Counted from the stretch's first letter, positions 34,240-43,639 are shown. The stretch is 64,000 nt of DNA from Nocardia pseudovaccinii NBRC 100343 (GCF_001613225.1 NZ_BDBY01000026.1:1-64000); one strand, 5' to 3'. The notes: generated by a model from the letters alone, not told the origin. Program-made: numbers and translations.

Positions 34240-35940
34240 TCAGCGCTTCCCGGCGCGGGCGGGCGGCGATTCCAGCGGGGGGCGGCCATTCAGATAGGTC
34301 TCGAAAGCATCAAGATCGATGGGTCCGACAGTCTTGTCGGTGCTCTCGGTGAAGACCGTGAAACCGTCACCGCCCGAAGCCAGGAAGCTGTTGGTGGTGA
34401 TGCGGTAGGTGGCGACCGGGTTGAGGGGTTGGCCGCCGATACGCACGCTGTCCGCGACGACCTTGCTGCCCTTCGGACTCGACTCGACATAGGTGTAGGT
34501 GAGCCCGGCGGGCGAGAGCACGGTCGCCTTGCCGTTGCTCCATTGCTGCTCGAGCAGACGCAGGATCTGACTGCCCGTCATGGTGACGGTGACGACCTGA
34601 TTGCCGAATGGCTGCACGCTGTAGATATCGCCGTAGCTGATCTGACCGGACTTCAGATCGGTGCGTACCCCGCCCGGATTCATGAAGGCCGCGACCGCCG
34701 CCGCTGGTGCGGCCGCGGTGACCGAGAGCATCGAGTCGGCGATGACATCGCCGAGCGGCGATTCGCCGGAGCCCGCCGGTTCGTGTGGCAGCGACGCCGC
34801 CGCGATGCCGACCGGCCGCTCCGCGCGCGGCTTGGCCTGCTCGGCATAGAAGTCGATCAGCGAGGTGGTGGCCGCGTCCGGAGTGACCTCCCGGGTCACC
34901 ACCCGGTTGACCGCCGATGCCTGCACACCGTCGGCGCCGAAGCGCAGGGTGACATCGGTGATCAGCCGACCGTAGGAGGCGGCCTGGGTGACCACCTTGC
35001 CGTCGATGGTGCAGACATACGGCTGATGCGAATGTCCGGTGAACAGCACCCGCACCGCGGGATCGACACCGCTTGCCAATGCGGTGACCTCGGGGGAGAT
35101 ATTCGCACAACCGTTGTAGTCGACCGCCGCATTCTGGGCTGTCTTCTGCACACCACCGTCGTGCACCAGGGCGACCACCGTTTGCGCACCGGCCGACTTC
35201 ACCTCGGGGACATAGCGATTGATCGCCGCGACCTCATCGCCGAAGGTGTAGCCCCGAATGCCTTCCGGCAGCACGATACTCGCCGTCTCGGGGGTCACCG
35301 TGCCGATGACACCGATCTTGTGTCCGCCGACCTCGAGCATCATCCACGGTCGCAGCGTGGGCGGTAGCTTACCGTCCGCACCGGTGACATTGGCGGCCAG
35401 AAAGGGAAACTTCGCTCCGGTGAACGGCGCGCCGGGCGAGCATCCGGCGAGCGCGCACCCGCCCTGCTGCAGTCGCGCCAATTCGACGACGCCGCTGTCG
35501 AATTCGTGATTGCCCACCGAGGATGCGGCCAGCCCGATGGAATTCAGGAAGGTAATGGTCGGCTCGTCGTGGAAGAGTCCGGAGACCAGCGGACTCGCGC
35601 CGATATTGTCCCCCGCCGACACCACGGCACTGGCCGGATACGCCTTCTTCAACCGAGCCAGATGGGTCGCGAGGTAGGCGGCACCGCCCGCGTCGTGTCC
35701 GGCGATCTTGCCGGTGGAACCCGTGGGTGGTTGCAGATTGCCGTGGAAATCGTTGAGCCCGAACAGATGTATCTCGTCCGACTGCGCGCCGCGCAGATCG
35801 TCGGTCGAGATGAGCGGGATCACCCCCGGTGCCGTCGAGGTGGTCGGGTGACCGCTGTCGGATGCGGTACCGCACCCCGCCACCAGGGCGATGCTCACGA
35901 GTCCCGCAATGATCATGCCGATGCGACGGTGCGCTCTCAT
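34240..35940 (-). CDS. 5'-nucleotidase / 2',3'-cyclic phosphodiesterase lipoprotein
   Basis: Secreted metallophosphoesterase of the UshA family, 566 residues. RRIGMIIAGLVSIALVAGC gives a lipoprotein signal (lipobox VAGC, lipidated Cys near residue 23). The N-terminal metal-binding domain shows LFGLNDFHGNL, SAGDNIGASP, SVGNHEFDSG and FTGHSHQPY. The C-terminal substrate domain has MNPGGVRTDL and FLASGGDGFTVF (nucleobase stacking region). It likely releases nucleosides and phosphate outside the cell. The ATG at 35940 places the signal peptide correctly; the frame extends 12 codons farther without support. Confidence 0.92.
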   Translation of the reverse strand: MRAHRRIGMIIAGLVSIALVAGCGTASDSGHPTTSTAPGVIPLISTDDLRGAQSDEIHLFGLNDFHGNLQPPTGSTGKIAGHDAGGAAYLATHLARLKKAYPASAVVSAGDNIGASPLVSGLFHDEPTITFLNSIGLAASSVGNHEFDSGVVELARLQQGGCALAGCSPGAPFTGAKFPFLAANVTGADGKLPPTLRPWMMLEVGGHKIGVIGTVTPETASIVLPEGIRGYTFGDEVAAINRYVPEVKSAGAQTVVALVHDGGVQKTAQNAAVDYNGCANISPEVTALASGVDPAVRVLFTGHSHQPYVCTIDGKVVTQAASYGRLITDVTLRFGADGVQASAVNRVVTREVTPDAATTSLIDFYAEQAKPRAERPVGIAAASLPHEPAGSGESPLGDVIADSMLSVTAAAPAAAVAAFMNPGGVRTDLKSGQISYGDIYSVQPFGNQVVTVTMTGSQILRLLEQQWSNGKATVLSPAGLTYTYVESSPKGSKVVADSVRIGGQPLNPVATYRITTNSFLASGGDGFTVFTESTDKTVGPIDLDAFETYLNGRPPLESPPARAGKR

Positions 35941-36039
35941 ACTTCTGACTGTCCCACGCCCGGGTGCCATCGGCATGAATCTCGTGCGAACACACCGACG
36001 GCGGGGTCGATGCTCGACCCCGCCGCGCGGATTTCCCGG

Positions 36040-36699
36040 TTATACCCGGCCCGCCGCGAAGTCCGCGGCCGGCCAGAATGCCCAGCCGTAGTTCGTGTGC
36101 TGGCTCGGGTCGAAGCCGCCACCGCAGATCGGATCACCACCGGTGCAGTAATCGGCGGTCTTCCAGGCGTAGTTGCCGGGGACGCCCCAGCCGATCAGGC
36201 GGAGGGGATCACCGAACAGCAGAACCGCGGAGACCTTCCATTCGAGATCGCCGGGGAGCACGTAGATCCCGGGCAGCGCGGTCACGATGCCGGTGCCGAC
36301 GACACCGTGCACGACGGCCGCGCCCTGCGAGTAGCCGACCAGGATGAACTGCTGATCCGGGCACATTTGCGACTGCCGAATGACATGGTCGGTCATGTCC
36401 TGGGTACCTCGGCTCAGCGACGTGGGGTCGAGCAGGTCCGCGGGATAGTCCACCCGGTAAGCGCTGCTGCTCACCGGAAGTGCTTGGAGCAGAGTGTCAT
36501 ACAGCGGATCGCCGACGACGGAGCCCAGCCACCCGGGTTCCCCGGTGCCTCTGGCGACGACCACATCGACCGCGGCACAATCCGCCCGTGCCTGCGCGGC
36601 GATGCTGGTCACCACCCCCGCCGTCGCGACGAGCAATAGCACAGCGAATACTCGTGCCAGCCGCCACTTCTCGAGGATTCTTACCTTCCGGATTTCCAT
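36040..36699 (-). CDS. Secreted cutinase-family serine esterase
   Basis: A 219-residue alpha/beta hydrolase of the cutinase/CULP family. A signal peptide (LARVFAVLLLVATAGVVTSIAAQARA) precedes DCAAVDVVVARGTGEPGWLG. The nucleophile sits in ILVGYSQGAAV, the Asp in GGDPICGGG and the His in FDPSQHTNYG, with paired Cys around them as in cutinases. In mycolic-acid bacteria such enzymes hydrolyse lipid esters of the envelope or host. AGAGG lies 8 nt before the ATG at 36699. A 27-bp palindrome sits 35-61 bp upstream. Confidence 0.92.
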   Translation of the reverse strand: MEIRKVRILEKWRLARVFAVLLLVATAGVVTSIAAQARADCAAVDVVVARGTGEPGWLGSVVGDPLYDTLLQALPVSSSAYRVDYPADLLDPTSLSRGTQDMTDHVIRQSQMCPDQQFILVGYSQGAAVVHGVVGTGIVTALPGIYVLPGDLEWKVSAVLLFGDPLRLIGWGVPGNYAWKTADYCTGGDPICGGGFDPSQHTNYGWAFWPAADFAAGRV

Positions 36700-36733
36700 C
36701 GTGATCACCTCTCACGCCGTTGTGAGAAGCCGA

Positions 36734-36760
36734 GTGACGATTGTCAGCGACAACTGTCAC
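36734..36760. promoter_or_regulatory. Palindromic operator-like site upstream of the cutinase gene
   Basis: GTGACGATTGTC (36734-36745) and GACAACTGTCAC (36749-36760) are inverted with 10 of 12 matches around AGC; the inner TTGTC/GACAA is perfect. It lies 35-61 bp before the cutinase start, in promoter position, and is probably bound by a dimeric regulator. Confidence 0.6.
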
Positions 36761-36792
36761 CCGGCTATATCCGTGAAGGTAAGAACGATAGA

Positions 36793-36811
36793 GAGTTGCG
36801 TCAAGCAACTC
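36793..36811 (-). terminator. Hairpin after the alcohol dehydrogenase gene
   Basis: GAGTTGC and GCAACTC form a perfect 7-bp stem with a 5-nt loop, 72 nt after the dehydrogenase stop on the minus strand. A second palindrome TTCAGCGCTGAA lies at 36829-36840. No T-run follows, so the terminator role is tentative. Confidence 0.4.
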
Positions 36812-36882
36812 AGCTGAAGCGAGACCGGTTCAGCGCTGAATCGTGTCCTGGAATCTGTTCCCGCGCACGATGATTCGGGCGC

Positions 36883-37932
36883 CTATGGGATGAGAACCGC
36901 TGCGCCGGTGAAACGTCCGTATGCGAGATCCGCGAGGGCTCGATCCGCCGTACCGAGGGAGTACCCCGTTGTGGTCACATGTATACGGTGTTCGCCCGCC
37001 AGCGTGAGGAATTCGCGCGCGTCGGCGCGGGTATTGGCAGTCACCGAGCGAATCTCGCGCTCCTGGAACAGATGCCGCTGATAGTTCAGTGCCGGGATAT
37101 CGCTGAGATGGATGCCCGCGACGGCGAGAATGCCGCCGCGATCGAGCGCTTCCATTGCGGGCAGCACCAGCTCGCCGATCGGCGCGAACAAGATCGCCGA
37201 ATCCAGTTGCACCGGAGGCCGATCCGCCGCACCCTGCACCGAGGCCGCGCCGAGGTCGGCGGCCAATTCGCGCGCGGCCCGATCCCTGGTCATCACATGC
37301 ACCTCGGCACCGCGCGCCAGCGCGACCTGTGCGGCGATATGCGCGCTGCCGCCGAAGCCGTAGATCCCGAGCCGTCCACCCCTCGACAGATCGGCGCGCT
37401 GCAGCGCCCGATAGCCGATGATCCCGGCACACAGCAGCGGCGCGGTTTCCATATCGCTGTATCCGCCGGGCAGCTGGTGGGCGTAAGCCGCTGGGACAGT
37501 GGCATATTCGGCGTAACCGCCGTCAGCGTCCCAGCCCGTGTACTCCGAATTCGGGCAGAGATTCTCCGCGCCGCGCAGACAGTACCGGCAGATTCCGCAG
37601 GTGTGGCGCAACCAGGCAATGCCGACGCGATCACCCACCGCGAATCCGGGAGCCGAAGAGCCGAGTGCCCCAGCGGATCCCGGTCCCTGCGCCACCACCT
37701 CCCCCACCACCTCGTGCCCGGGCACCACGCCGGGCCGATGCACCGGCAGATCCCCCTCGGCGACATGCAGGTCGGTGCGACAGACCCCGCAGGCCAGTAC
37801 CCGCACCAGGAGTTCACCGGCCGCGGGCTCGGGCACCGCTTCGCGCACGAAGTCGAGCGGTCCGCCATCTATCGGTCCCGGCCGTCGCACCCGCCAGCCG
37901 GTCATGCCCGTGGTCGCCGCACTCGCATTCAT
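36883..37932 (-). CDS. Zinc-dependent alcohol dehydrogenase (AdhA-like)
   Basis: MDR-family alcohol dehydrogenase, 349 residues. Catalytic zinc: CGVCRTDLH and GHEVVGEV; structural zinc: four Cys in [18 protein letters not shown](P) binding: [17 protein letters not shown]. The closest familiar type is AdhA (Rv1862-like). AGGAG stands 8 nt before the ATG at 37932. It diverges from a TetR regulator with a tandem operator between them, so alcohol or aldehyde metabolism is probably controlled by that regulator, possibly linked to the flavoprotein cotranscribed with it. Confidence 0.92.
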   Translation of the reverse strand: MNASAATTGMTGWRVRRPGPIDGGPLDFVREAVPEPAAGELLVRVLACGVCRTDLHVAEGDLPVHRPGVVPGHEVVGEVVAQGPGSAGALGSSAPGFAVGDRVGIAWLRHTCGICRYCLRGAENLCPNSEYTGWDADGGYAEYATVPAAYAHQLPGGYSDMETAPLLCAGIIGYRALQRADLSRGGRLGIYGFGGSAHIAAQVALARGAEVHVMTRDRAARELAADLGAASVQGAADRPPVQLDSAILFAPIGELVLPAMEALDRGGILAVAGIHLSDIPALNYQRHLFQEREIRSVTANTRADAREFLTLAGEHRIHVTTTGYSLGTADRALADLAYGRFTGAAVLIP

Positions 37933-38031
37933 GCCGATCACTCCTCACCCGACAGGGAGAACGGTCTCTTCGGATTATCCCTGCCGACCGCGCTGGTTCA
38001 CCCGTTCCGCCGAAGGCGAGTCGGCCTTCTG

Positions 38032-38062
38032 ATACATTTCTGTATTGAATACATTCCTGTAT
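38032..38062. promoter_or_regulatory. Tandem TetR-type operator
   Basis: Two copies of the imperfect palindrome ATACATTYCTGTAT, at 38032-38045 and 38049-38062, are separated by TGA (centres 17 bp apart). They lie between the adh start (37932) and the tetR start (38094), so one regulator could repress both directions, including itself. Confidence 0.8.
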
Positions 38063-38093
38063 CGAATGGACCGGATGCCCGAGGAGGTGCACC

Positions 38094-38735
38094 TTGGCCT
38101 CGACCACCGATGCGGAGGCCCCGATGCGCCGGGTGACCCGTCGGCGCACCGAAACACGTAAACGCCTGCTCACCGCCGCGTATCAGGTCTTCGCCGAAGA
38201 GGGCTTCGGCCGCGCCTCGGTGGAACGCGTCTGCGAACGGGCCGGGTTCACCCGTGGCGCCTTCTACTCCAACTTCACCTCGCTCGACGAGTTGTTCCTG
38301 GCCATGTGGGAGCAGCGATCGGCCGCCATGATCGCCGGTATCCGCGCGACCCTCGACGGCTTCTCGATCGACGGCGTCGCCGATATCCGCGCCGCGGTCG
38401 AACGCTTGGACCGCGCCGTGCCGATCGACGAGGACTGGTTCCGCATCACCGCCGAATTCACCTCGCACGCGCTGCGCACACCCGGCCTGCGGCAGGTGAT
38501 GGCCGGACGCGAGGAGGCGATCGTCGCGGCGCTGATGCCGACGATCGTGGCCGCACTGGCCCGCGTCGGCCGGACCGTGCCCGATCCCGTCGCGCTCGGA
38601 CAGGCCTTGGTCGCGGTGCACGACGGCACCGCCGTTCAGGTGCTGATGGAACCCCGCAGCCGCAAAGTGCGCATGCGACGCACCGACCTTTTCTGCCACA
38701 TCGTGCTGGTCTACAGCACCGAAACCGAAGGATGA
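38094..38735 (+). CDS. TetR-family transcriptional regulator
   Basis: A 213-residue repressor. The helix-turn-helix is near residues 20-65: RKRLLTAAYQVFAEEGFG, ASVERVCERAGFTRGAFYSN, FTSLDELFLAMW. The ligand domain is C-terminal and unassigned. Translation starts at a TTG with GAGGAGG 6 nt upstream. The stop overlaps ATGA with the flavoprotein region, so both are cotranscribed. Target sites are most likely the tandem palindromes 32-62 bp upstream of the start. Confidence 0.92.
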   Translation: MASTTDAEAPMRRVTRRRTETRKRLLTAAYQVFAEEGFGRASVERVCERAGFTRGAFYSNFTSLDELFLAMWEQRSAAMIAGIRATLDGFSIDGVADIRAAVERLDRAVPIDEDWFRITAEFTSHALRTPGLRQVMAGREEAIVAALMPTIVAALARVGRTVPDPVALGQALVAVHDGTAVQVLMEPRSRKVRMRRTDLFCHIVLVYSTETEG

Positions 38736-38737
38736 CC

Positions 38738-40423
38738 ATGACCGACCCGAGTCCCGAATTCACGCAAGAGGCAGATGTCATCGTCGTCGGTGCGGGCCTG
38801 GCCGGGCTCGTGGCGACCCACGAACTGGTCAAGACCGGCCGCAAGGTGCATGTGCTGGACCAGGAGAATCGCAATAACCTCGGCGGCCAGGCTTTCTGGT
38901 CGCTGGGCGGATTGTTCTTCGTGGACAGTCCGGAGCAGCGCCGCCTCGGCATCAAGGACTCCTACGAACTGGCACTGCAGGATTGGTTCGGTTCGGCGGG
39001 TTTCGATCGCGAGGACCAGGACTACTGGGCCCGCCAGTGGGCGCGGGCCTATGTGCGCTTCGCGGCTACCGAGAAGCGGGACTATCTGCACGAGTTGGGT
39101 TTGCGGGTGACGCCGCTGGTCGGTTGGGCCGAGCGCGGTGGCGCCTTCGCCGATGGGCACGGCAATTCGGTGCCGCGCTTCCACCTCACCTGGGGTACCG
39201 GCCCCGAGGTGGTGCGGGTATTCCAGGAGCCGGTGCTCGAAGGTGAGCGCCACGGACTGGTCGGCTTCAGTTTCCGGCATCAGGTCGACGAGTTGATCGT
39301 CGAGAACGGTGCGGTGGTCGGCGTGCGCGGCAGTGTACTCGAGCAGACCGATCTGGAACGCGGTCGGGCTTCGTCACGAAAAGTAGTCGGCGACTTCGAA
39401 TTCCGCGCCAAGGCGGTGATCGTGACCTCCGGCGGTATCGGCCACAATCACGAGCTGATCCGCCGCAACTGGCCCACCGAACGGCTCGGTCCGGCGCCGG
39501 AGACCATGATCTCCGGTGTGCCCGCACACGTTGACGGGCGGATGCTCGGCATCTCCGAGACCGCGGGCGGCGCCATCGTCAATCGCGATCGCATGTGGCA
39601 CTACACCGAGGGCATCAACAACTGGAATCCGATCTGGCCCGATCACGCCATCCGGATCATCCCCGGTCCGTCCTCGCTGTGGTTCGACGCCAACGGAAAG
39701 CGTTTGCCCGCACCGTGTTTCCCGGGCTTCGACACCAATTCGACGATGAAGGAGATCCTTGCCACCGGCTACGACTACTCCTGGTTCGTGCTCACCCAGG
39801 CGATCATCGAGAAAGAGTTCGCGCTATCGGGCTCGGAGCAGAATCCGGATATCACCGGTAAGGATCTCAAACTCACTCTCAAGAGCCGAGTGGCCAAGGG
39901 TGCGCCCGGTCCGGTCGAGGCGTTCAAACAGCACGGGGTCGACTTCGTGGTCGCGAATACCTTGCGCGAGTTGGTCGATGGCATGAACAAGATCGCGCGC
40001 GGCCCGCAGTTGGACTTCGACGAGCTGGAACAGCAGATCGTCGCCCGCGATCGCGATGTCGCCAATAAGTACTCCAAGGACGCGCAGCTGATGGCGATCA
40101 ACAATGCGCGCCAGTACTTCGGCGACAAGGCGGGCCGCGTGGCCAAACCGCATCGCATCCTCGATCCGGCCAGCGGGCCGCTGATCGCGGTGCGGCTCAA
40201 TATCTTGACCCGCAAGACCCTCGGCGGACTGCAGACCAATCTGGATTCGCAGGTGATGCGTCCGGACGGCACACCGCTGCCGGGACTGTATGCCGCGGGC
40301 GAGGTCGCCGGATTCGGCGGCGGCGGTGTGCACGGCTACAACGCACTGGAGGGCACCTTCCTCGGTGGCTGCATCTTCTCCGGCCGCGCCGCCGGACGAG
40401 CCCTCGCAACCAAACTGAGCTAG
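38738..40423 (+). CDS. FAD-dependent dehydrogenase, KstD/fumarate-reductase family
   Basis: A 561-residue flavoprotein. ADVIVVGAGLAGLVATHELV is the FAD-binding Rossmann motif, then VLDQENRNNLGGQAFWSLGG, KAVIVTSGGIGHNHELIRRN and a C-terminal GLYAAGEVAGFGGGGVHGYN, FLGGCIFSGRAAG. It belongs to the FAD_binding_2 group that includes 3-ketosteroid delta-1-dehydrogenases and Rv0785-like proteins of actinobacteria. Resemblance to the latter is closer, so the steroid role is uncertain. AAGGA precedes the ATG at 38738 by 5 nt; an ATG at 38732 overlapping the tetR stop is an alternative. Confidence 0.87.
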   Translation: MTDPSPEFTQEADVIVVGAGLAGLVATHELVKTGRKVHVLDQENRNNLGGQAFWSLGGLFFVDSPEQRRLGIKDSYELALQDWFGSAGFDREDQDYWARQWARAYVRFAATEKRDYLHELGLRVTPLVGWAERGGAFADGHGNSVPRFHLTWGTGPEVVRVFQEPVLEGERHGLVGFSFRHQVDELIVENGAVVGVRGSVLEQTDLERGRASSRKVVGDFEFRAKAVIVTSGGIGHNHELIRRNWPTERLGPAPETMISGVPAHVDGRMLGISETAGGAIVNRDRMWHYTEGINNWNPIWPDHAIRIIPGPSSLWFDANGKRLPAPCFPGFDTNSTMKEILATGYDYSWFVLTQAIIEKEFALSGSEQNPDITGKDLKLTLKSRVAKGAPGPVEAFKQHGVDFVVANTLRELVDGMNKIARGPQLDFDELEQQIVARDRDVANKYSKDAQLMAINNARQYFGDKAGRVAKPHRILDPASGPLIAVRLNILTRKTLGGLQTNLDSQVMRPDGTPLPGLYAAGEVAGFGGGGVHGYNALEGTFLGGCIFSGRAAGRALATKLS

Positions 40424-40560
40424 TGCTCGCTTGCTGCGGTATCCGCCTCCGGCACCTCGCCGAGCGTAGTGATATGGCGGTCGAATTCGGCGTGGGCGAC
40501 CACCATTCGACTACGTTCGACGGAACCCAGGGCCCGAGCAGAAGCTATCTGGGCACGGTG

Positions 40561-41496
40561 CTAGGTCGCACAGCCCGGCGCGGCGACGCTGGAGGGTGGT
40601 TGCGGTGTCCTGGCCGGGATCTCCGGTGTCGGCACTGGTTCGGGGGCGGGCTCGGTATAGAGGCTCATGCCGGTGTACCGCTGGCCCTGCTCCAGGGATA
40701 TCCCGGTGATTTCCGCCTGATGCCCGTGGACATCGGTCACCTGTGCCGAGAACGGTCCCGACCCGGCGCCGCTGATCGTCCAGTAGTTGTCCATGCCGCG
40801 ATTGAGCTCCTGCCACGGCCCGCCCATCGCGGACCGTAGTGCCACCCGCTGGATGGGGTTTCCCGATCCGGTAACCAGCATTGCCAGCCAGGAGGCCGAG
40901 GAGTCCGGCTTCAGCTCGTAGATCAGCTCGGGCGCGGGAAGCGGATCGCGGACCACGGAATATCGAATCTGCGCGACGCCGTCGGAGCGATCCGCGATCT
41001 GTTCGAAGGCCGCGGTGCTCAAATCCAGTTGTCCCGGCGCACATCCTGGGCACCGGTCGGCGATCAGCACTCGGACGTCACCGCGCGGGCCGTGCACATC
41101 GAGATACGCACCGCACAGATCGGCGTGCCCGTACTCCCGAGTGGAGACGCCCACATAGAAGCCGCTCGTCGGCAGTCCGGTGAACGAACACGCGATTCCG
41201 GGGCCGAACACGTAATACCGTGCCTCGCCCGGGCGTGTGGACGGCGACGCGTCCACCGTATGCCAGTTGGCGACTCCGGTGCTACTGCCCGCCACCATCA
41301 TTCGCGAGGTATCGGTCCCGGTGTCCGGCACCGAATGTGTGGCCTCGCACGACGACTGCGGCTCGGGTCCGGCGGCCCAGATCGTGACCGCGACCGCGGT
41401 CAGTAGCACGCCAGCGGACGACCACAACCACCGGGAGCGGAAATGCTGCTGTTGGATCGGTATTCGGTGCACCGCTGTCCCCGACTTCCGGCTCAC
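40561..41496 (-). CDS. Secreted/anchored bacterial expansin
   Basis: A 311-residue two-domain expansin of the YoaJ/EXLX1 type, which loosens polysaccharide walls without hydrolysis. A short cytoplasmic start and one hydrophobic segment (WLWSSAGVLLTAVAVTIWAAG) act as signal or anchor. Domain 1 (double-psi barrel, about 80-185): EARYYVFGPGIACSF, ADLCGAYLDVHGP, VRVLIADRCPGCAPGQLDLS with the conserved Asp. Domain 2 (CBM63-like, about 195-285): IRYSVVRDPLPAPELIYELK, SWLAMLVTGSGNPIQRVALR, NYWTISGAG. The tail is Pro/Thr-rich. The GTG start has no strong ribosome site. Confidence 0.87.
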   Translation of the reverse strand: MSRKSGTAVHRIPIQQQHFRSRWLWSSAGVLLTAVAVTIWAAGPEPQSSCEATHSVPDTGTDTSRMMVAGSSTGVANWHTVDASPSTRPGEARYYVFGPGIACSFTGLPTSGFYVGVSTREYGHADLCGAYLDVHGPRGDVRVLIADRCPGCAPGQLDLSTAAFEQIADRSDGVAQIRYSVVRDPLPAPELIYELKPDSSASWLAMLVTGSGNPIQRVALRSAMGGPWQELNRGMDNYWTISGAGSGPFSAQVTDVHGHQAEITGISLEQGQRYTGMSLYTEPAPEPVPTPEIPARTPQPPSSVAAPGCAT

Positions 41497-41654
41497 CCAA
41501 CTCGCGGACTCTCGATCCTGACTCCATCAGGAAAGCAGGCCGACCCGCGACGCATGACTCGAACGAAAAATCTCCGTAGTGAAACATGCACATGTCGGCA
41601 ATCTCACGGCAAATAGCCAGCATTGGGCGACGAAGATCGGAAAAGATTTCGTTG

Positions 41655-42938
41655 CTACGAGGTGGCCCTTGCCTGTTCGGCGTCCACACCCGAGAGTTGA
41701 TGGTCCATCCGATCGCGCTTGGCGCGCAGGTAGCGGATGTTGTGTTCGGTCGGCGTCGCCTGCAGCGGCAGCCGCCGCACGACCGTGACCCCGTACTGTT
41801 CCAACCCCGCCTGTTTGGCCGGGTTGTTACTGAGCAGCCGAACCGAACGAATGCCGAGATCGGCGAGCACGTGCGCACCCGCCGCATACCCGCGGGCATC
41901 GACCGGCAACCCGAGGGCGAGATTCGCTTCGACGGTGTCGGCGCCGCGATCCTGTAATTCGTACGCCCGCAGTTTGTTCAACAATCCGATGCCCCGCCCC
42001 TCCTGTCCGCGCAGGTAGACCACCACGCCACTGCCCTCCTCGGCGACCGCGCGCAACGCGGCCTCGAGTTGGTCGCCGCAGTCGCAGCGCAGCGAGCCGA
42101 GAGCGTCACCGGTGAGGCATTCCGAATGCAGCCGCGCCAATACGGATTCGCGACTCGGTTCACCGAAAACCAGTGCGAGGGTTTCGGTTCCGGAGATCTC
42201 GTCGCAGTAGCCGATAAGGCGGAATTCGCCGTATCGAGTCGGCAGGCGGGTCTCCACGATCCTGGTCAGGGTGGGTTCGGCCCGGTGGCGGTAGGCGATC
42301 AGATCGGCGATCGAAATGATCGGCAGTGCATGGGTTTCGGCGAAGTCGAGCAGTTGCGGCAGACGGGCCATCGAGCCGTCGTCGTTCACGACTTCGGCAA
42401 TCACACCTGCGGGTCGCAGTCCCGCCAGCCGGGTCAGGTCGACAGCGGCCTCGGTGTGTCCGGCGCGGCCGAGTACACCGCTGGGATGCGCGCGCAGCGG
42501 GAAGACGTGGCCGGGCCTGGTCAGCTGGTCCGGCGTGGTGCGCGGATCCGCCAGGGTGCGCACCGTGCGGGCGCGGTCGGCGGCCGAAATCCCGGTCGTC
42601 ACACCGGAAGCCGCATCCACCGACACCGTGTACGCGGTTCCCTTGGGATCCTCGTTGATCGGTGTCATCGGCGGCAGCTGGAGCCGATCCAGATCCGCGC
42701 CGGGCAACGGTGCGCACAGCACGCCGCTGGTGTGGCGGACCATGAAGGCGATGGCTTCGGGCGTGGCCAGTGCGGCGGCGAGGACCAGATCGCCCTCGTT
42801 CTCCCGATCTTCATCGTCGACGACCACAACCATGCCGCCCGCGGCCAGAGCGGCGAGCGCCGTCTCGATCGTGTCCAGCGAACGCTGCTGTGCGAATTCG
42901 ATGCGCATATGACTAGTAGAAGTATTTCTATTAGTCAT
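41655..42938 (-). CDS. ribBA: Bifunctional riboflavin enzyme RibBA
   Basis: Two-domain enzyme of about 427 residues. The N-terminal half is 3,4-dihydroxy-2-butanone-4-phosphate synthase ([52 protein letters not shown]). The C-terminal half is GTP cyclohydrolase II ([20 protein letters not shown] zinc Cys, [12 protein letters not shown]). Both first steps of riboflavin synthesis are covered. No other rib genes are nearby, so it may be a second copy serving the flavoenzymes around it. The start is uncertain (ATG at 42950, 42938 or 42908): a 34-bp palindrome covers the first codons of the longer versions. It follows the PadR gene by 18 bp on the same strand. Confidence 0.93.
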   Translation of the reverse strand: MTNRNTSTSHMRIEFAQQRSLDTIETALAALAAGGMVVVVDDEDRENEGDLVLAAALATPEAIAFMVRHTSGVLCAPLPGADLDRLQLPPMTPINEDPKGTAYTVSVDAASGVTTGISAADRARTVRTLADPRTTPDQLTRPGHVFPLRAHPSGVLGRAGHTEAAVDLTRLAGLRPAGVIAEVVNDDGSMARLPQLLDFAETHALPIISIADLIAYRHRAEPTLTRIVETRLPTRYGEFRLIGYCDEISGTETLALVFGEPSRESVLARLHSECLTGDALGSLRCDCGDQLEAALRAVAEEGSGVVVYLRGQEGRGIGLLNKLRAYELQDRGADTVEANLALGLPVDARGYAAGAHVLADLGIRSVRLLSNNPAKQAGLEQYGVTVVRRLPLQATPTEHNIRYLRAKRDRMDHQLSGVDAEQARATS

Positions 42939-42940
42939 AT
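42907..42940. promoter_or_regulatory. 34-bp palindrome at the ribBA start
   Basis: Outer arms ATATGACTA (42907-42915) and TAGTCATAT (42932-42940) are perfect; inner arms AGAA/TTCT flank GTAT. In all 15 of 17 base pairs match. The core AGAAGTATTTC and its right flank recur upstream of the iclR gene at 46803. If ribBA starts at the ATG at 42908, the site is immediately upstream of it. Confidence 0.75.
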
Positions 42941-42950
42941 CAAGCGCCAT

Positions 42951-42967
42951 CCCACTCAGTGAGCGGG
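42951..42967. repeat. Short palindrome between padR and ribBA
   Basis: CCCACTCAGTGAGCGGG is a near-palindrome in the 18-bp gap. A shorter relative, GTCCCGCTGAGTGGGAC, occurs at 43640-43656 on the other side of the PadR gene. They may be PadR binding sites. Confidence 0.4.
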
Positions 42968-42968
42968 A

Positions 42969-43601
42969 TCAGGAAGCGCGGCGTCCCCTGCCCTTCGCGG
43001 ACTTCTTCGGAGCGGTCTTTGTCGCGAGTTTATCCACGTCGGCGAGCAGCGCCTCGGCGAAATCCCGCTCGGCCTCGTAATGCCGTATGCACCAGCGCAA
43101 TACCGCGCCCGGATAGGCCCAATCCGGATTCTCGTCGGCGCCCTCGGCATCGACCTCGGCGAGTTTGCGCATCCGCTCCGCGTATCCGATGTGCTCGGAA
43201 AGAATTTCGCGCAATCGGTCCGGTTCGGCGAGATGCCCCAGCCAGGCGCGCAACATGACGCTGTGCTTGAGCACCGGCGCCTCCACCGGCGCGTGGTTCA
43301 CCCACTGCGCCGCCGCCGCGCGACCGCTCTCGGTGATGGCGTACATGCGCTTACCGCGCACGCCGTCGTCCTGCAGCACCGTACGCGAGGTGGCGTACCC
43401 GTGTTTCTCGAGGCGTTTGAGCTCGGCGTAGATCTGACTGAACGACGGGCTCCAATAGAAGAATTGCAGGCTCCAGTCGGCCCATTTCTTCAGGTCGTAG
43501 CCGGAGAGTTCGTCGGCGTGCGAGAGCATGCCGAGCACGGCCCAACTCGTCGTCGGCAGGTCGGGAACTTCGGCGCTCGCCACAGACTTCGCTTCGGTCA
43601 C
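42969..43601 (-). CDS. PadR-family transcriptional regulator
   Basis: A 210-residue regulator. The winged helix is N-terminal: TTSWAVLGMLSHADELSGYD, FYWSPSFSQIYAELKRLEKH, GVRGKRMYAITESGRAA. The C-terminal coiled-coil dimerisation part (about 95-190) ends in a Lys-rich tail (TKTAPKKSAKGRGRR). The start is uncertain: GTG at 43601 is used because an imperfect repeat TATACC-N5-GGCATA lies just upstream (43609-43625), while ATG at 43625 lacks a ribosome site too. It precedes ribBA and diverges from hemC. Confidence 0.88.
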   Translation of the reverse strand: MTEAKSVASAEVPDLPTTSWAVLGMLSHADELSGYDLKKWADWSLQFFYWSPSFSQIYAELKRLEKHGYATSRTVLQDDGVRGKRMYAITESGRAAAAQWVNHAPVEAPVLKHSVMLRAWLGHLAEPDRLREILSEHIGYAERMRKLAEVDAEGADENPDWAYPGAVLRWCIRHYEAERDFAEALLADVDKLATKTAPKKSAKGRGRRAS

Positions 43602-43639
43602 GATAGGACTATACCGCTTAGGCATATTTCGGGTGCAAA

